From: Saccharomonospora azurea NA-128
GTDB taxonomy: Bacteria; Actinomycetota; Actinomycetes; Mycobacteriales; Pseudonocardiaceae
Assembly (NCBI RefSeq): GCF_000231055.2
Contig: NZ_CM001466.1
Coordinates: 2,812,643 to 2,876,642, forward strand
Length of the DNA: 64,000 bases
Direction: 5' to 3'
The notes under the pieces are model-generated. The model searched no databases, had not been told where the DNA came from, and worked only from the letters and a program-made list of their open reading frames with translations. Shown piece after piece: positions 10,094 through 18,815 of this stretch (position 1 is the stretch's first letter; each line of letters begins with the position of its first letter). A program made the translations under genes and the position numbers.

Positions 10094-10519
10094 ATGAGCG
10101 ACGACCCGGAGCGCCTGCTTGCGGAGGCGTTGCGTGCGCAGGCGCGGTATGCACCACCGGCACCACCCACGGCCCCGACTGCCCCGACGGCCCACACGGC
10201 GCCGACGACACCGGCCGCACAGCCTGTGCAGCCGACGCCGTCCGCACGACCCGCCATGCCCACCGGACGCCCGGCGCCCCTGGCGGATCCACCCGGCGGC
10301 TCCGCCGGTTACGGACTGCTCGCCGGCACGCCCGACGACGAGCCCCGCACCCGCCGACCGGCCGTCGAGGCGCGGGACGCGGACGCCCGACCCGCCACCG
10401 CCGCCCGGGGCAGCCACCGGCTCGAACCGGAACCACTGCCCGCCCGCTGGGTGCTGATCCTCGCCGCGTCGATCGGCCTGGCCGTGGGTTCCGTCGTCGG
10501 CCTGCTCACGCTGCTCTGA
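10094..10519 (+). CDS. Small Pro/Ala/Thr-rich protein with C-terminal membrane anchor
   Basis: A 141-residue protein of unknown function. Residues 1-18 form an acidic-basic helix (SDDPERLLAEALRAQARYA). Residues 20-60 are a low-complexity tract of AP, TAP and TP units, and residues 60-115 are hydrophilic. One membrane helix (WVLILAASIGLAVGSVVGLLTLL) ends the chain. The N-terminal body should face the cytoplasm. Such architecture is common in actinobacterial accessory membrane proteins. It ends 3 nt before the convergent FAD oxidase gene. Confidence 0.7.
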   Translation: MSDDPERLLAEALRAQARYAPPAPPTAPTAPTAHTAPTTPAAQPVQPTPSARPAMPTGRPAPLADPPGGSAGYGLLAGTPDDEPRTRRPAVEARDADARPATAARGSHRLEPEPLPARWVLILAASIGLAVGSVVGLLTLL

Positions 10520-10522
10520 GCG

Positions 10523-11908
10523 TCACGGCGAGAACATCGACCCCGGGTTGAACAGGTTCTCGGGATCGAGGGCGCGCTTGAGCCGCCGGTGGACGTCGAT
10601 GCCGACCGGACCGATCTCCCGCCTCAACCACTCCTGCTTGAACTTGCCCACGCCGTGTTCACCGGTCACCGTGCCGCCGAGCGACAGGCCGAGTTCCAGG
10701 ATCGCGTCGAACGCGCGCTTGGCACGCTCGAACTCGCCTTCGGCCGCGGCGTCGTAGACGACCGTCGGGTGCATGTTGCCGTCGCCCGCGTGGCCCACGA
10801 CCGCCACGGTCAGGCCGACCTCCTCGGCGATCCGCTCGCAGCCGGTGACGAGCTCGGCGATGCGGGTCCTCGGCACGCACACGTCGTCGGTCATGCACGA
10901 CCCCCGGCTCTCCAGCGCGGTGAGCGCCACCCTGCGGGCCCGCATGAGCAGATCGCCCTCGACGGCGTCGTCGGTGTGGTAGGTCATCTCCGCACCCGCG
11001 TCGCGGCAGAGGCGTTCGACGGCCGCCAGTTCGGCAGCGGCCTGCGCACCACCCGTGTCGGACTGGCACAGCAGCAGCGTCCCGTGTTCCGACCCGGTGC
11101 CGAGGTCGGTGCGCAGGTACGTCTGCACGGCGTCGATCGTGGCCGCGTCCATGATCTCCATCAGCGACGGCACGAGCCCCTCGCGCACGATGCCGCTCAC
11201 GGCCTCCCCGGCCGTGGCAGCCGAGGGGAACGCGGCCACCAGCGTGGCCGGAGCCTGCGGGAGAGGACGCAGCGACAGGGTGGCCTCGGTGATGATCCCC
11301 AGCGTTCCCTCGCTGCCGACGAACAGGCGCGTCAGGTCGTACCCGGCGACACCCTTGACCGTGCGCCGCCCCGTGCGCAACACCGACCCGTCGGCCAGCA
11401 CGACCTCCAGGCCCAGCACGAAGTCGGCCGTGACGCCGTACTTGACACAGCAGAGACCGCCCGCGTTCGTGGCGAGGTTGCCGCCGATGGTGCACCAGTC
11501 GTAGCTCGACGGGTCGGGCGGGTAGAACAGCCCGTGCTTGGCGACGGCGTCCCGCAGGGCCTGGTTCACCACCCCCGGCTGCACGACGGCGAGGCGGTTG
11601 TCGGGATCGACCTCGACGATCCGGTCGAGCTTGGTGGTGACGAGCACGACGCAGCCGTCGATGGCGTTGGCCGCCCCGGAGAGCCCGCTGCCGGCACCTC
11701 GGGGAACCACGGGCACGCGGGCCTCCGCGCACGCGCGCACCGCCGCCCGGACACCCTCGACGTCGTCGGGCAGGACCACGGCCAGCGGCGTGCCCGCGGG
11801 AGCGAGCGGCATCTGATCGCGCGAGTAGGTCGCCATGACGTCGGGGTCCGTCACCACGGCCGCGTCGCCGAGGTCGGCACGCAGCCGATCGAGAAGGGCG
11901 TTGCTCAT
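10523..11908 (-). CDS. FAD-linked oxidase, glycolate oxidase GlcD type
   Basis: A 461-residue flavoprotein of the VAO/PCMH family oxidising a 2-hydroxyacid, such as glycolate or D-lactate. The FAD-binding part holds the PRGAGSGLSGAANAIDG loop near residue 70, the DPSSYDWCTIGGNLATNAGG block and VGSEGTLGIITEATL. The C-terminal FAD-oxidase domain ends with GTVTGEHGVGKFKQEWL, and HAGDGNMHP supplies a metal-ligand-type His pair. No GlcE or GlcF partner is adjacent, so it may act alone, as D-lactate dehydrogenases do. It is divergent from the MarR gene. Confidence 0.9.
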   Translation of the reverse strand: MSNALLDRLRADLGDAAVVTDPDVMATYSRDQMPLAPAGTPLAVVLPDDVEGVRAAVRACAEARVPVVPRGAGSGLSGAANAIDGCVVLVTTKLDRIVEVDPDNRLAVVQPGVVNQALRDAVAKHGLFYPPDPSSYDWCTIGGNLATNAGGLCCVKYGVTADFVLGLEVVLADGSVLRTGRRTVKGVAGYDLTRLFVGSEGTLGIITEATLSLRPLPQAPATLVAAFPSAATAGEAVSGIVREGLVPSLMEIMDAATIDAVQTYLRTDLGTGSEHGTLLLCQSDTGGAQAAAELAAVERLCRDAGAEMTYHTDDAVEGDLLMRARRVALTALESRGSCMTDDVCVPRTRIAELVTGCERIAEEVGLTVAVVGHAGDGNMHPTVVYDAAAEGEFERAKRAFDAILELGLSLGGTVTGEHGVGKFKQEWLRREIGPVGIDVHRRLKRALDPENLFNPGSMFSP

Positions 11909-12067
11909 GCACTCACGCTAGCGGGTGACTGGTAAATCCTTCACCCACCTGCGGGGACCAGCCGTTGGTGCTACTCCTCACAGGTGAATCACTTGCCGGG
12001 CGCGCGCCGACGCCGGGATCGTTGCCGATGACGCTTGCCTCCCACAACCATCTCGGCGGAAGAATCC

Positions 12068-12589
12068 ATGCCTGCGCAGCTCCCCCACTCCGACGACGCG
12101 CCCCACGGCAGCACCGACCAGGTGGCCGCGCAGCTGGTCCGTCTCGTCCGGCTGACCGCCCGCGCCAAGTCGCGCATGACGAAGGTGGGCCCGGACAGCG
12201 TGGAGCGCGCGGCCTACGCGATCCTGTTCCACCTCATCGACCGAGGACCGCAGCGCACGAGTCAGCTCGCGGAGATGCTGCACTCCGACATCTCGACGAT
12301 CAGCAGGCAGAGCAGCACGCTGGTCGACCACGGGCTCGTGGAACGCCTCGCCGACCCCGGCGACCGGCGCGCGTCGCTGCTGGCGGCCACTTCCGAGGGA
12401 CGGCGCGTGTTCGAGACCAATCGCGAGCGACTGAACCACTGGCTGGAATGGGTCCTCGACGAGTGGTCGGACGAGGACCGGCTCGCGGTGAACGTGTTGC
12501 TGCGCCGACTGAACGACCGCATCGAGACGTGCGACCCGCTGGCCGCACCACCCCGCCCCGAGCACGAGCACAGCACCGACGAGGTCTGA
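12068..12589 (+). CDS. MarR family transcriptional regulator
   Basis: A 173-residue winged-helix regulator. The DNA-binding core reads RTSQLAEMLHSDISTISRQ, followed by the wing DPGDRRASLLAATSEGRRVF, flanked by dimerisation helices. The ATG at 12068 was preferred over an upstream in-frame start at 12035. It is divergent from the GlcD-type oxidase (159-nt shared intergenic region), so it may control that gene, which would be normal for MarR proteins; the ligand is unknown. Confidence 0.9.
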   Translation: MPAQLPHSDDAPHGSTDQVAAQLVRLVRLTARAKSRMTKVGPDSVERAAYAILFHLIDRGPQRTSQLAEMLHSDISTISRQSSTLVDHGLVERLADPGDRRASLLAATSEGRRVFETNRERLNHWLEWVLDEWSDEDRLAVNVLLRRLNDRIETCDPLAAPPRPEHEHSTDEV

Positions 12590-12735
12590 GCCCGCTCCGG
12601 CCGCACGGCGAGGACCGGACCAGGGCTCACTCTCGCCACCGACACCTTCGCCCCCGCGTGACGACCCGGAACTGCTCCGGTGTCGATGTCGGCACGGGAG
12701 CACCACGGCGTCGGCCCGGCACGTACGCTGCCGAC

Positions 12736-13407
12736 GTGGATGCAGTGAAGGCCGAAGCCACGGCGGTCGGACTCGACTGGCTGTCGACGGCAGGACCGCT
12801 GTTGGTGTGGCTCATCGTCCTCAGCTTCGTGTTCATCGAGTGCGCGCTGATCGTGGGACTCTTCCTGCCGGGCGACTCCCTGCTGTTCGCGGCGGGAGTG
12901 GTGCTCGCGCAGCACGACGTCGAGGGCCAGGCGTGGGCACTGTCCGGGGTCGCACTCGTCACCGCGGTCGTCGGCAACCAGGTCGGCTACTACGTGGGGC
13001 AGCAGACCGGGACCAGGTTCATCGCCCGGCGCGGCGGCAGAATGCTCAACCAGGCCAATCTCGACCGCGCCAAGTCGTTCCTCGATCGCAAAGGCTTCCT
13101 CGCCATCGTGGCCGCGCGCTGGATCCCGTGGGTCCGCACCCTGGCGCCCCTGATCGCGGGAGCGGCGGGCATGAACTCGCGACGCTTCATGCTCGCCACC
13201 GCCGCGGGCGCGGTCCTGTGGGTGCCCACCCTCGTGCTCCTCGGCTACTACGCCGCCGGCCTGATCAACTCGATCCCGTGGCTGAACTCCGCCCTGGTGT
13301 GGGGCAGTGTCGCGTTCTTCGTGGTCGGGACCGCCTACGGCGCCTGGCGCTACCGCCAGGAGATGCGCAAACCCGTGGACGACGAGGCCGAGGCCGCGAG
13401 CGCCTGA
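12736..13407 (+). CDS. DedA family membrane protein
   Basis: A 223-residue polytopic membrane protein of the DedA/SNARE-associated family (undecaprenyl-phosphate or phospholipid flippase-type proteins). The re-entrant motif FIECALIVGLFLPGDSLLFAAG, the G-Y-Y-V-G segment, the conserved FLDRKGFLAIVAARWIPWVR with its essential Arg, and LIAGAAGMNSRRF are all visible. The GTG at 12736 gives the usual length. It lies alone between the MarR gene and the convergent kinase gene. Confidence 0.9.
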   Translation: MDAVKAEATAVGLDWLSTAGPLLVWLIVLSFVFIECALIVGLFLPGDSLLFAAGVVLAQHDVEGQAWALSGVALVTAVVGNQVGYYVGQQTGTRFIARRGGRMLNQANLDRAKSFLDRKGFLAIVAARWIPWVRTLAPLIAGAAGMNSRRFMLATAAGAVLWVPTLVLLGYYAAGLINSIPWLNSALVWGSVAFFVVGTAYGAWRYRQEMRKPVDDEAEAASA

Positions 13408-13438
13408 CCGCCGCGCGGGCGGACCGGGCCCGGCGGCG

Positions 13439-14074
13439 TCACACCGCGAAGTGCGGCAGCTCCATGTCCTTGATCACGAGGTCGGCGCGGGTGGCCGTGG
13501 GAGCGATGAGATCGGCGTTGCGCTGGTCCGAACCGCGGGCCCGCTGCTGAGCCTCCACCAGCGACCGCCCGAACTTGCGGTGCCGGGTCACGAGCCGGGC
13601 GATGCGGTCGTCCTCGTCCGGTTCGAGGAACCACGCCTCGTCGAGCAACGACCGCAACTCGTTCCAGGGCTCGGTGTCGAGCAGCAGGTAGTTGCCTTCG
13701 GTGATCACCAGACGCACGTAGGGCAGCACCGGCACCGCACCCGCGATGGGCTCCTCGATCTCCCTGCGGAACTCGGGCGCGTACACCGGCTCCTCACCCG
13801 CCGCGAGACGCCGCACGAGGTGCACGTAGCCATGGGCGTCGAACGTGTCGGGAGCGCCCTTGCGGTCGGTGCGGCCGAGCCGGTTGAGCTCCACCTGCGC
13901 GAGGTGGAAACCGTCCATGCCCACCACGACGGCGTGGGCGCCCAGCGCGTCGGCCAGCCGCCACGCGAGCGTGGTCTTGCCCGACGCGGGCGCACCCGCG
14001 ATCCCCAGCAGGGTGCGCTCGCCGCGATCCACCAGCGCGTGCGCCCGGTCCAGCAGTTCCTCGAACGACGTCAT
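13439..14074 (-). CDS. P-loop nucleoside/sugar kinase (uridine kinase/PanK-like)
   Basis: A 211-residue kinase with Walker A GIAGAPASGKTTL at about residues 24-36, a DGFHL motif near 54-58, and GNYLLLD as the following acidic strand. This resembles uridine-kinase and type I pantothenate-kinase folds, seen in actinomycetes as nucleoside/nucleotide kinase family proteins encoded beside PfkB sugar kinases. The ATG overlaps the stop of the upstream pfkB-type gene (ATGA), so the two are translationally coupled. The substrate is probably a sugar or sugar-like alcohol, given the PfkB and LacI context; this is inference. Confidence 0.85.
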   Translation of the reverse strand: MTSFEELLDRAHALVDRGERTLLGIAGAPASGKTTLAWRLADALGAHAVVVGMDGFHLAQVELNRLGRTDRKGAPDTFDAHGYVHLVRRLAAGEEPVYAPEFRREIEEPIAGAVPVLPYVRLVITEGNYLLLDTEPWNELRSLLDEAWFLEPDEDDRIARLVTRHRKFGRSLVEAQQRARGSDQRNADLIAPTATRADLVIKDMELPHFAV

Positions 14075-14970
14075 CTCTCTCCCATCATTGCCCTGACCGG
14101 GCCGATCCAGCTCCGGGGCCCCACGTGCCGCACCCGCTCCGCGGCCACGGCGTTGGCGAACTCGATGTCCTCGGTGAGGCGATCCCGGTGGTCGCTTCCT
14201 ACGCGCTCACCGCGTCCGCCGCGCGCGAGCCGAGACACGAACGCTCCGTGCCACACGTCACCCGCCCCCAGAGTGTCCCGTGCGTCGACCTCCGGCACGG
14301 CGACGGTGCCGGAGCCGTGCGGGCCGCGCCAGCGAACAGGCTCGGGACCCGCCGTCGTGACCACGACTCCGACGTCGTCCAGCACGCCCTGCGGTGCCGT
14401 GAACAGCGCCGAGCAGGCCACCACGTCGGCGAGGGGGAACACGTCGGCGAACACGGGTTTCCAGCTGCCCGCGTCCACCACGACGGGACGGTCGTGGCGA
14501 CGCGCCCAGCGCGCGGCGGCGAGGGCGAGCGCCGGGTGGTGTCCGTCGAGCAGCACGGCGTCGGGCCGCCGGGCTCGCACCGCCGGATCGGCGTTGAGGT
14601 CGACGTCGGCGAGGACCTCCTCGTCGAACGACGCCGCGTTGTGCGAGACGACGGTGCGCTCGCCGTCGTGCTCACGCACGGTGACCGAGCTGATCGGTGG
14701 CGGTGCGTCCCACCCGGGCCGCGCGTCGAGCACGGTGACCCCGCACTCGGCGAGGTCGGCACGGGCGAGCTCGGCCAACGGGTGGCGGCCGAGCACCGTG
14801 AGCAGCAGCGCCTCCTGACCGAGCGCGGCGACGGTGACCGCCGCGTTGGTCGCGGGGCCGCCCGCGGCCACCTCCACACTGCCGGACTGCACCTTCTCGC
14901 CGGGCTCGGGCAGGTGTCGCACGCGCTGGACGAGATCGACCGTGCACAGGCCGGCCAGCAGCACGCTCAC
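14071..14970 (-). CDS. PfkB family carbohydrate kinase
   Basis: A 299-residue ribokinase-type sugar kinase. The N-terminal substrate lid shows LPEPGEKVQSG and the GGPATNAAVTVAALG motif; the C-terminal signature DTLGAGDVWHGAF carries the catalytic Asp and anion hole. The GTG at 14970 has GGGAGG upstream and removes an unlikely extension. It is the first gene of a two-gene operon with the P-loop kinase and is divergent from a LacI regulator, with a 22-bp perfect palindrome between them. Control by that regulator is very likely. The sugar is not identifiable. Confidence 0.9.
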   Translation of the reverse strand: MSVLLAGLCTVDLVQRVRHLPEPGEKVQSGSVEVAAGGPATNAAVTVAALGQEALLLTVLGRHPLAELARADLAECGVTVLDARPGWDAPPPISSVTVREHDGERTVVSHNAASFDEEVLADVDLNADPAVRARRPDAVLLDGHHPALALAAARWARRHDRPVVVDAGSWKPVFADVFPLADVVACSALFTAPQGVLDDVGVVVTTAGPEPVRWRGPHGSGTVAVPEVDARDTLGAGDVWHGAFVSRLARGGRGERVGSDHRDRLTEDIEFANAVAAERVRHVGPRSWIGPVRAMMGER

Positions 14971-15034
14971 TTCCGGACATGCCTCCCACCCTCGAGTTCC
15001 TGCCACGCACGGTAAGCAACGGTTAGGGTGGCGG

Positions 15035-15056
15035 CAAGCGTTTGCGCAAACGCTTG
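15035..15056. promoter_or_regulatory. LacI-type operator, 22-bp perfect palindrome
   Basis: The arm CAAGCGTTTGC (15035-15045) is followed immediately by its exact reverse complement (15046-15056), with a central CG step as typical for LacI-family operators. It lies 40 nt before the LacI-family start and 65 nt from the pfkB-type start, so one site can control both directions. Confidence 0.85.
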
Positions 15057-15095
15057 GCGGTGCGAAGAGACGACCGGGACCAGGAGAGGTGCACC

Positions 15096-16121
15096 ATGCC
15101 GCCGCCCCGAAGACCCACCCAACGCGACATCGCCGAGCTCGCCGGAGTCTCCATCACCACGGTCTCGCACGTGGTCAACGGCACCCGGCAGGTCGCGCCG
15201 GAGACGCGCGCCGCCGTCCTCGACGCCGTCGCCCGCACCGGCTACACCTCCGACGTCATCGCACGCTCCCTCGTCACGGGTGGCACCCGCACGATCGGCG
15301 TGGCGATCTCGCTGCTGGCCAACCCGTACTTCGCGACGCTCATCCAGGCCATCGAACGCGAGGCCGCGGAAGCGGGGTACACGGTCCTGCTGTCCGACAC
15401 GCACGACACCGTGGGGACCGAGCAGGACATCGTGCGGGCACTGCGCGCCCGGCGCGTCGAGGGCCTCCTCCTCACGCCCGTGCCGGGCGACGCGTCGGTG
15501 CTCTCCGAGCTGGAGGCGGTGGGCACCCCCACCGTGCTCGTCGACCGGCTCAGCCCGCGGTCGCACCACGACCAGGTCGGTGCGGAGAACATCCAGGCCA
15601 CGTCCGCCCTCACCCAGCATCTCGCCGCGCACGGCCACCGCCGCATCGGGCTCGTCAGCGGCGCCCCGGGACTGGCGACGAGCGACGAACGCACCCTCGG
15701 CTACCGGCTCGGCCTCGGTCGGGCGGGGCTGCCCTGGAACCCCGAGCTCGTGGCCTGCGGGGACTCGGAACGGCGCCGAGGCGGCGAGGCCCTCGGCAGG
15801 CTCCTGGACCTCCCCGACCCCGTGACGGCCGTGGTGGTCGCCAACGACGCCATGATGGTGGGCGTGCTCCACGAGGCCAGGCGGCGATACCTGCGCATCG
15901 GCATCGACCTCGCCGTCGCCGGCTACGACGACCCGGAGTGGGCCGAGCTCGTCGAACCACCGCTGACCACCATGGCGCAGCCGGTGGCCGAAATCGGCAG
16001 AGCGGCCGTCCGGCTCCTACTGAACCGCCTGCGCGACCCGGATCGCGAACCCGAGACCGTGCGGCTCGCGCCCACGCTGCGCCATCGACAGTCGTGCGGC
16101 TGCCCACCGCCGCTGCCGTAG
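15096..16121 (+). CDS. LacI family transcriptional regulator
   Basis: A 341-residue regulator. The N-terminal HTH reads QRDIAELAGVSITTVSHVVNG and the hinge helix is RTGYTSDVIARSL. The periplasmic-binding-like sensor domain begins at TRTIGVAIS and ends with a C-terminal RQSCGC. The ATG at 15096 follows AGGAG. It is divergent from the two-kinase operon and has a perfect palindromic operator in the shared promoter region, so it is probably an autoregulated local repressor of sugar catabolism. Confidence 0.93.
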   Translation: MPPPRRPTQRDIAELAGVSITTVSHVVNGTRQVAPETRAAVLDAVARTGYTSDVIARSLVTGGTRTIGVAISLLANPYFATLIQAIEREAAEAGYTVLLSDTHDTVGTEQDIVRALRARRVEGLLLTPVPGDASVLSELEAVGTPTVLVDRLSPRSHHDQVGAENIQATSALTQHLAAHGHRRIGLVSGAPGLATSDERTLGYRLGLGRAGLPWNPELVACGDSERRRGGEALGRLLDLPDPVTAVVVANDAMMVGVLHEARRRYLRIGIDLAVAGYDDPEWAELVEPPLTTMAQPVAEIGRAAVRLLLNRLRDPDREPETVRLAPTLRHRQSCGCPPPLP

Positions 16122-16142
16122 TGCCCGCGCGTCACCAGGACC

Positions 16143-16838
16143 TCACCAGGACGCCGACAGGTCGGCGTGCTGGCGCACCCAGGCGTGCATCACGATGCCC
16201 GCCGCGACTCCCGCGTTGATCGAGCGGGTCGTCCCGAACTGCGCGATCGACACCACGAACGAGGCCGCCCGCTGCGCGTCCTCCGACAACCCCGGACCCT
16301 CCTGCCCGAACAGCAGCACGCACTCCCGGGGCAGGCGCACCGTTTCGATCGGCTGCGCGCCGGGCGTGTTGTCCACGGCCACGACCGCCAGCCCGTGCTC
16401 GGTGGCGAACTCCACGAGTCCGGACACCTCGGCATGGTGGTGCAGGTGCTGGTAGCGGTCGGTGACCATCGCCCCACGCCGGTTCCACCGCTTCTTGCCC
16501 ACGATGTGCACCGCCTTCGCGGCGAACGCGTTGGCGGTACGGACCACCGTGCCGATGTTGTGGTCGTGCTGGAAGTTCTCGATCGCGACGTGGAAGGGAT
16601 GCCTGCGCGCATCCATGTCCGCCACGATCGCCTCGCGCCGCCAGTAGCGGTAGGCGTCGACGACGTTGCGGCGATCACCGTGTTCGAGCAGCTCGGGGTC
16701 GTACCGGTCGTCCGTGGGCCACGGGCCTTCCCACGGGCCCACGCCCACGTCGTCCCGATGGGTCCACTCCGTGGGTCCCACCGCGTCCGCCGACTGCTCG
16801 CGCGCGGGTGTCGAGTCCTGGATCGTCCGGCCGTTCAC
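16143..16838 (-). CDS. TrmH/SpoU family RNA 2'-O-methyltransferase
   Basis: A 231-residue SPOUT methyltransferase predicted to methylate the 2'-OH of a ribose in tRNA or rRNA with SAM. Motif 1 is NIGTVVRTANAF, motif 2 LLFGQEGPGLS, and motif 3 FGTTRSINAGVAAGIVMH, forming the knotted SAM site. The first 60 residues are charged and not part of the fold. The GTG start overlaps the stop of the upstream DUF2784 gene (GTGA), so they are coupled. An 11-bp tandem duplication spans its stop codon. Confidence 0.9.
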   Translation of the reverse strand: MNGRTIQDSTPAREQSADAVGPTEWTHRDDVGVGPWEGPWPTDDRYDPELLEHGDRRNVVDAYRYWRREAIVADMDARRHPFHVAIENFQHDHNIGTVVRTANAFAAKAVHIVGKKRWNRRGAMVTDRYQHLHHHAEVSGLVEFATEHGLAVVAVDNTPGAQPIETVRLPRECVLLFGQEGPGLSEDAQRAASFVVSIAQFGTTRSINAGVAAGIVMHAWVRQHADLSASW

Positions 16839-17224
16839 CCCGCCATTGTGCTCGCGTCCGACGACTCGGCGGCGCTGCGGGCCCGCCAACGCAGATACGC
16901 GCCGAGGTAGGAGAACGCCACGAGCGCCAACGCGCCCACACCCACCACCGGCAGCGCCTCACGCGGGAACAGGACGTCGTAGATGTAGTACTCGTTGAAC
17001 CCGCCGGGCAGCGGACCCAGCCCCTGCAGCCCGCGCAGGTGGTCCTCCAACTCCGTCAGCGGGCAGGACAGCGGCAGCACGTTCACCGCGACGCCCCACA
17101 ACGCGAAGACGAGGTGCACGTAGATCGCCCTCGGCCGAACCCACGCGAGGAAACCGCCGAGGCCGATGTAGAGCAGAGCCAGAAAGTGGACACCCGTCGT
17201 CAGCGTCGTGAGAAACCCCAGCAT
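16835..17224 (-). CDS. DUF2784 family membrane protein
   Basis: A 129-residue protein with three or four membrane helices. The family signature is seen as the HFLALLYIGLGGFLAW helix, then HLVFALWGVAVNVLPLSCPLTELEDHLR, with a conserved CPLT-E motif, and a GFNEYYIYDVLFP segment. Function unknown. The ATG at 17224 is clear. The RNA methyltransferase follows with a 4-nt overlap. Confidence 0.88.
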   Translation of the reverse strand: MLGFLTTLTTGVHFLALLYIGLGGFLAWVRPRAIYVHLVFALWGVAVNVLPLSCPLTELEDHLRGLQGLGPLPGGFNEYYIYDVLFPREALPVVGVGALALVAFSYLGAYLRWRARSAAESSDASTMAG

Positions 17225-17230
17225 CGGCCA

Positions 17231-17285
17231 CCTGCCCGTGTCGACTCCCCCTGGTCAGGGGCAACGGTACTCCGACACGGGCAGG
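17231..17285 (-). terminator. Large bipartite hairpin downstream of pyrE
   Basis: A 13-bp perfect outer stem (CCTGCCCGTGTCG at 17231-17243 with 17273-17285) encloses a 29-nt loop that itself holds a CCCCT/AGGGG hairpin (17248-17261). It lies between the pyrE stop and the DUF2784 start and probably terminates pyrE transcription; there is no strong U-tract. Confidence 0.6.
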
Positions 17286-17336
17286 TGGGGACGGGTAAAG
17301 AGATCGAAGAGAGACCCTGCGGCGGCGCTGCGCCGA

Positions 17337-17921
17337 CTACAGTCCGAGGTCGTCGAGGTCGAGCAGGTACCGGTACGGCAGGCCTCGGGCCTCGATCGCC
17401 TCCCGGGCGCCGGTTCCCCGGTCGACCACGGTCGCCACACCGACGACGGTGGCGCCCGCCTCGTGGAGGGCGTCGACGGCGGTGAGCACGCTCCCGCCGG
17501 TGGTCGACGTGTCCTCCACCGCCAGCACCCGCTGGCCCGCCACCTCCATGCCCTCGATGCGTCGCTGCATGCCGTGCTCCTTGAGCGACTTGCGCACCAC
17601 GAAGGCGTCGAGGACCACGCCGTCGGCCGCGGCCGAGTGCAGCATCGCGGTGGCCACGGGATCGGCGCCCAGGGTGAGCCCGCCCACGGCCACGAACTCC
17701 CAGTCCGACGTGAGCTGCCGCAGCAGCCTGCCGATCAGGGGAGCCGCCCGGTGATGCAGGGTCGCTCGGCGCACGTCGATGTAGTAGTCGGCCTCCACCC
17801 CGGAGGCCAGAGTCACCTTGCCGTGCACGACACAGAGCTCGCTGACCAGGCGAGCGAGTTCGATCTTCGCTGCGGGATCGAGGGAAGGGGAAGGGTTCGC
17901 CACGGACACCAAGTCTGACAC
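17337..17921 (-). CDS. pyrE: Orotate phosphoribosyltransferase
   Basis: This enzyme transfers orotate to PRPP to form OMP, the penultimate step of UMP synthesis. The 194-residue protein shows LVSELCVVHGKVTLASG, the DAFVVRKSLKEHG substrate loop with catalytic Lys, and the PRPP-binding signature VLAVEDTSTTGGSVL. Several GTG codons could start translation (17921, 17909, 17903); 17921 was chosen for a weak purine-rich stretch upstream. It is not in a pyr operon; a large hairpin follows. Confidence 0.93.
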   Translation of the reverse strand: MSDLVSVANPSPSLDPAAKIELARLVSELCVVHGKVTLASGVEADYYIDVRRATLHHRAAPLIGRLLRQLTSDWEFVAVGGLTLGADPVATAMLHSAAADGVVLDAFVVRKSLKEHGMQRRIEGMEVAGQRVLAVEDTSTTGGSVLTAVDALHEAGATVVGVATVVDRGTGAREAIEARGLPYRYLLDLDDLGL

Positions 17922-17947
17922 GACCCGTTTTCCGGGCGGGGTCTGGC

Positions 17948-18715
17948 TCAGGTCCGGTCGCGTCCCGCGAACCGGCCGCCGAGCCTGCGGACCAGCTCCC
18001 TCGGCAGCAACCGGCCGATCGCGACCACGGCCTTGTAGCGCCTGGTCGGCACCGAGATCACCCGGCCCCGGCGCAGGTCGGACAGGGCCTCGTCCACCAC
18101 GCGGTCGGCGGACAGCCAGAACGCCTTCGGGCCCGCCTTCTCCAAGCTGGCGCGCTCGTGGAACTCCGTGTGGGTGAAGCCCGGGCACACCGCCAGCACC
18201 CGCACGCCGGACCCGTGCAGGGCCGAGGCCAGGCCGTCGGAGAACGACGTCACCCACGCCTTGCTCGCCGTGTAGGTGGAGCCCCGCCCGGAGAAGAACC
18301 CGGCGACGCTGGAGATGTTGACGATCGCGCCCGACCCCCGTTCGCGCATGACCGGCAACGCCGCCCTCGTCAGGCGCAGCACGGCCGTGACGTTGACGTC
18401 GAGCTGGTGCTGCAGCTCGTCCATCGACGCCGTCCAGAACTCACCCGAGAGCCCCAGACCCGCGTTGTTGACCAGCATGTGCACGCCGGGATCGGCGAGC
18501 CGCCGCTCCACCGCGGCCATGCCGTCGCGGGTCGACAGGTCGGCGGGGAGGACCTCCACGCTGACGCCGTGAGCGTCCCGCAGCCGTTGCGCCTGCTCGG
18601 CCAGCCGCGCCTCGTTGCGGGCGACCAGCACGAGGTCGTAGTGCTGCGACGCGAGCTTGCGCGCGAACGCCGATCCGATACCGGCGGTGGCTCCTGTGAT
18701 CAACGCGACGGGCAT
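17948..18715 (-). CDS. SDR family oxidoreductase
   Basis: A 255-residue classical short-chain dehydrogenase: the cofactor loop TGATAGIG is at residues 7-14, NNAG near 87, the catalytic Ser in [11 protein letters not shown], and Tyr-x3-Lys in STYTASKAW. The C-terminal [19 protein letters not shown] helix resembles membrane-associating SDRs acting on lipids. It lies 26 nt upstream of pyrE on the same strand, so it may be co-transcribed. The substrate is unknown. Confidence 0.9.
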   Translation of the reverse strand: MPVALITGATAGIGSAFARKLASQHYDLVLVARNEARLAEQAQRLRDAHGVSVEVLPADLSTRDGMAAVERRLADPGVHMLVNNAGLGLSGEFWTASMDELQHQLDVNVTAVLRLTRAALPVMRERGSGAIVNISSVAGFFSGRGSTYTASKAWVTSFSDGLASALHGSGVRVLAVCPGFTHTEFHERASLEKAGPKAFWLSADRVVDEALSDLRRGRVISVPTRRYKAVVAIGRLLPRELVRRLGGRFAGRDRT

Positions 18716-18815
18716 GATCCCAAACTACCGCCCTGGGGAGCACGCGGCGGAACGCAGGCAGTATCTTTCGACCGGAGTGACCGCGGGCCTGCGCCGGTGC
18801 GAGGAATGACGCCAC

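Noticed and set aside
10150-10260. A run of AP/TAP repeats in the small membrane protein was considered as a DNA repeat or CRISPR-like array
   Set aside because: The repeats follow the codon phase of the protein and have no spacer structure. They are low-complexity coding sequence.
16132-16152. An 11-bp tandem duplication (TCACCAGGACC type) spans the stop codon of the TrmH gene
   Set aside because: It is short, consistent with replication slippage, and does not change the protein. No evidence of function.
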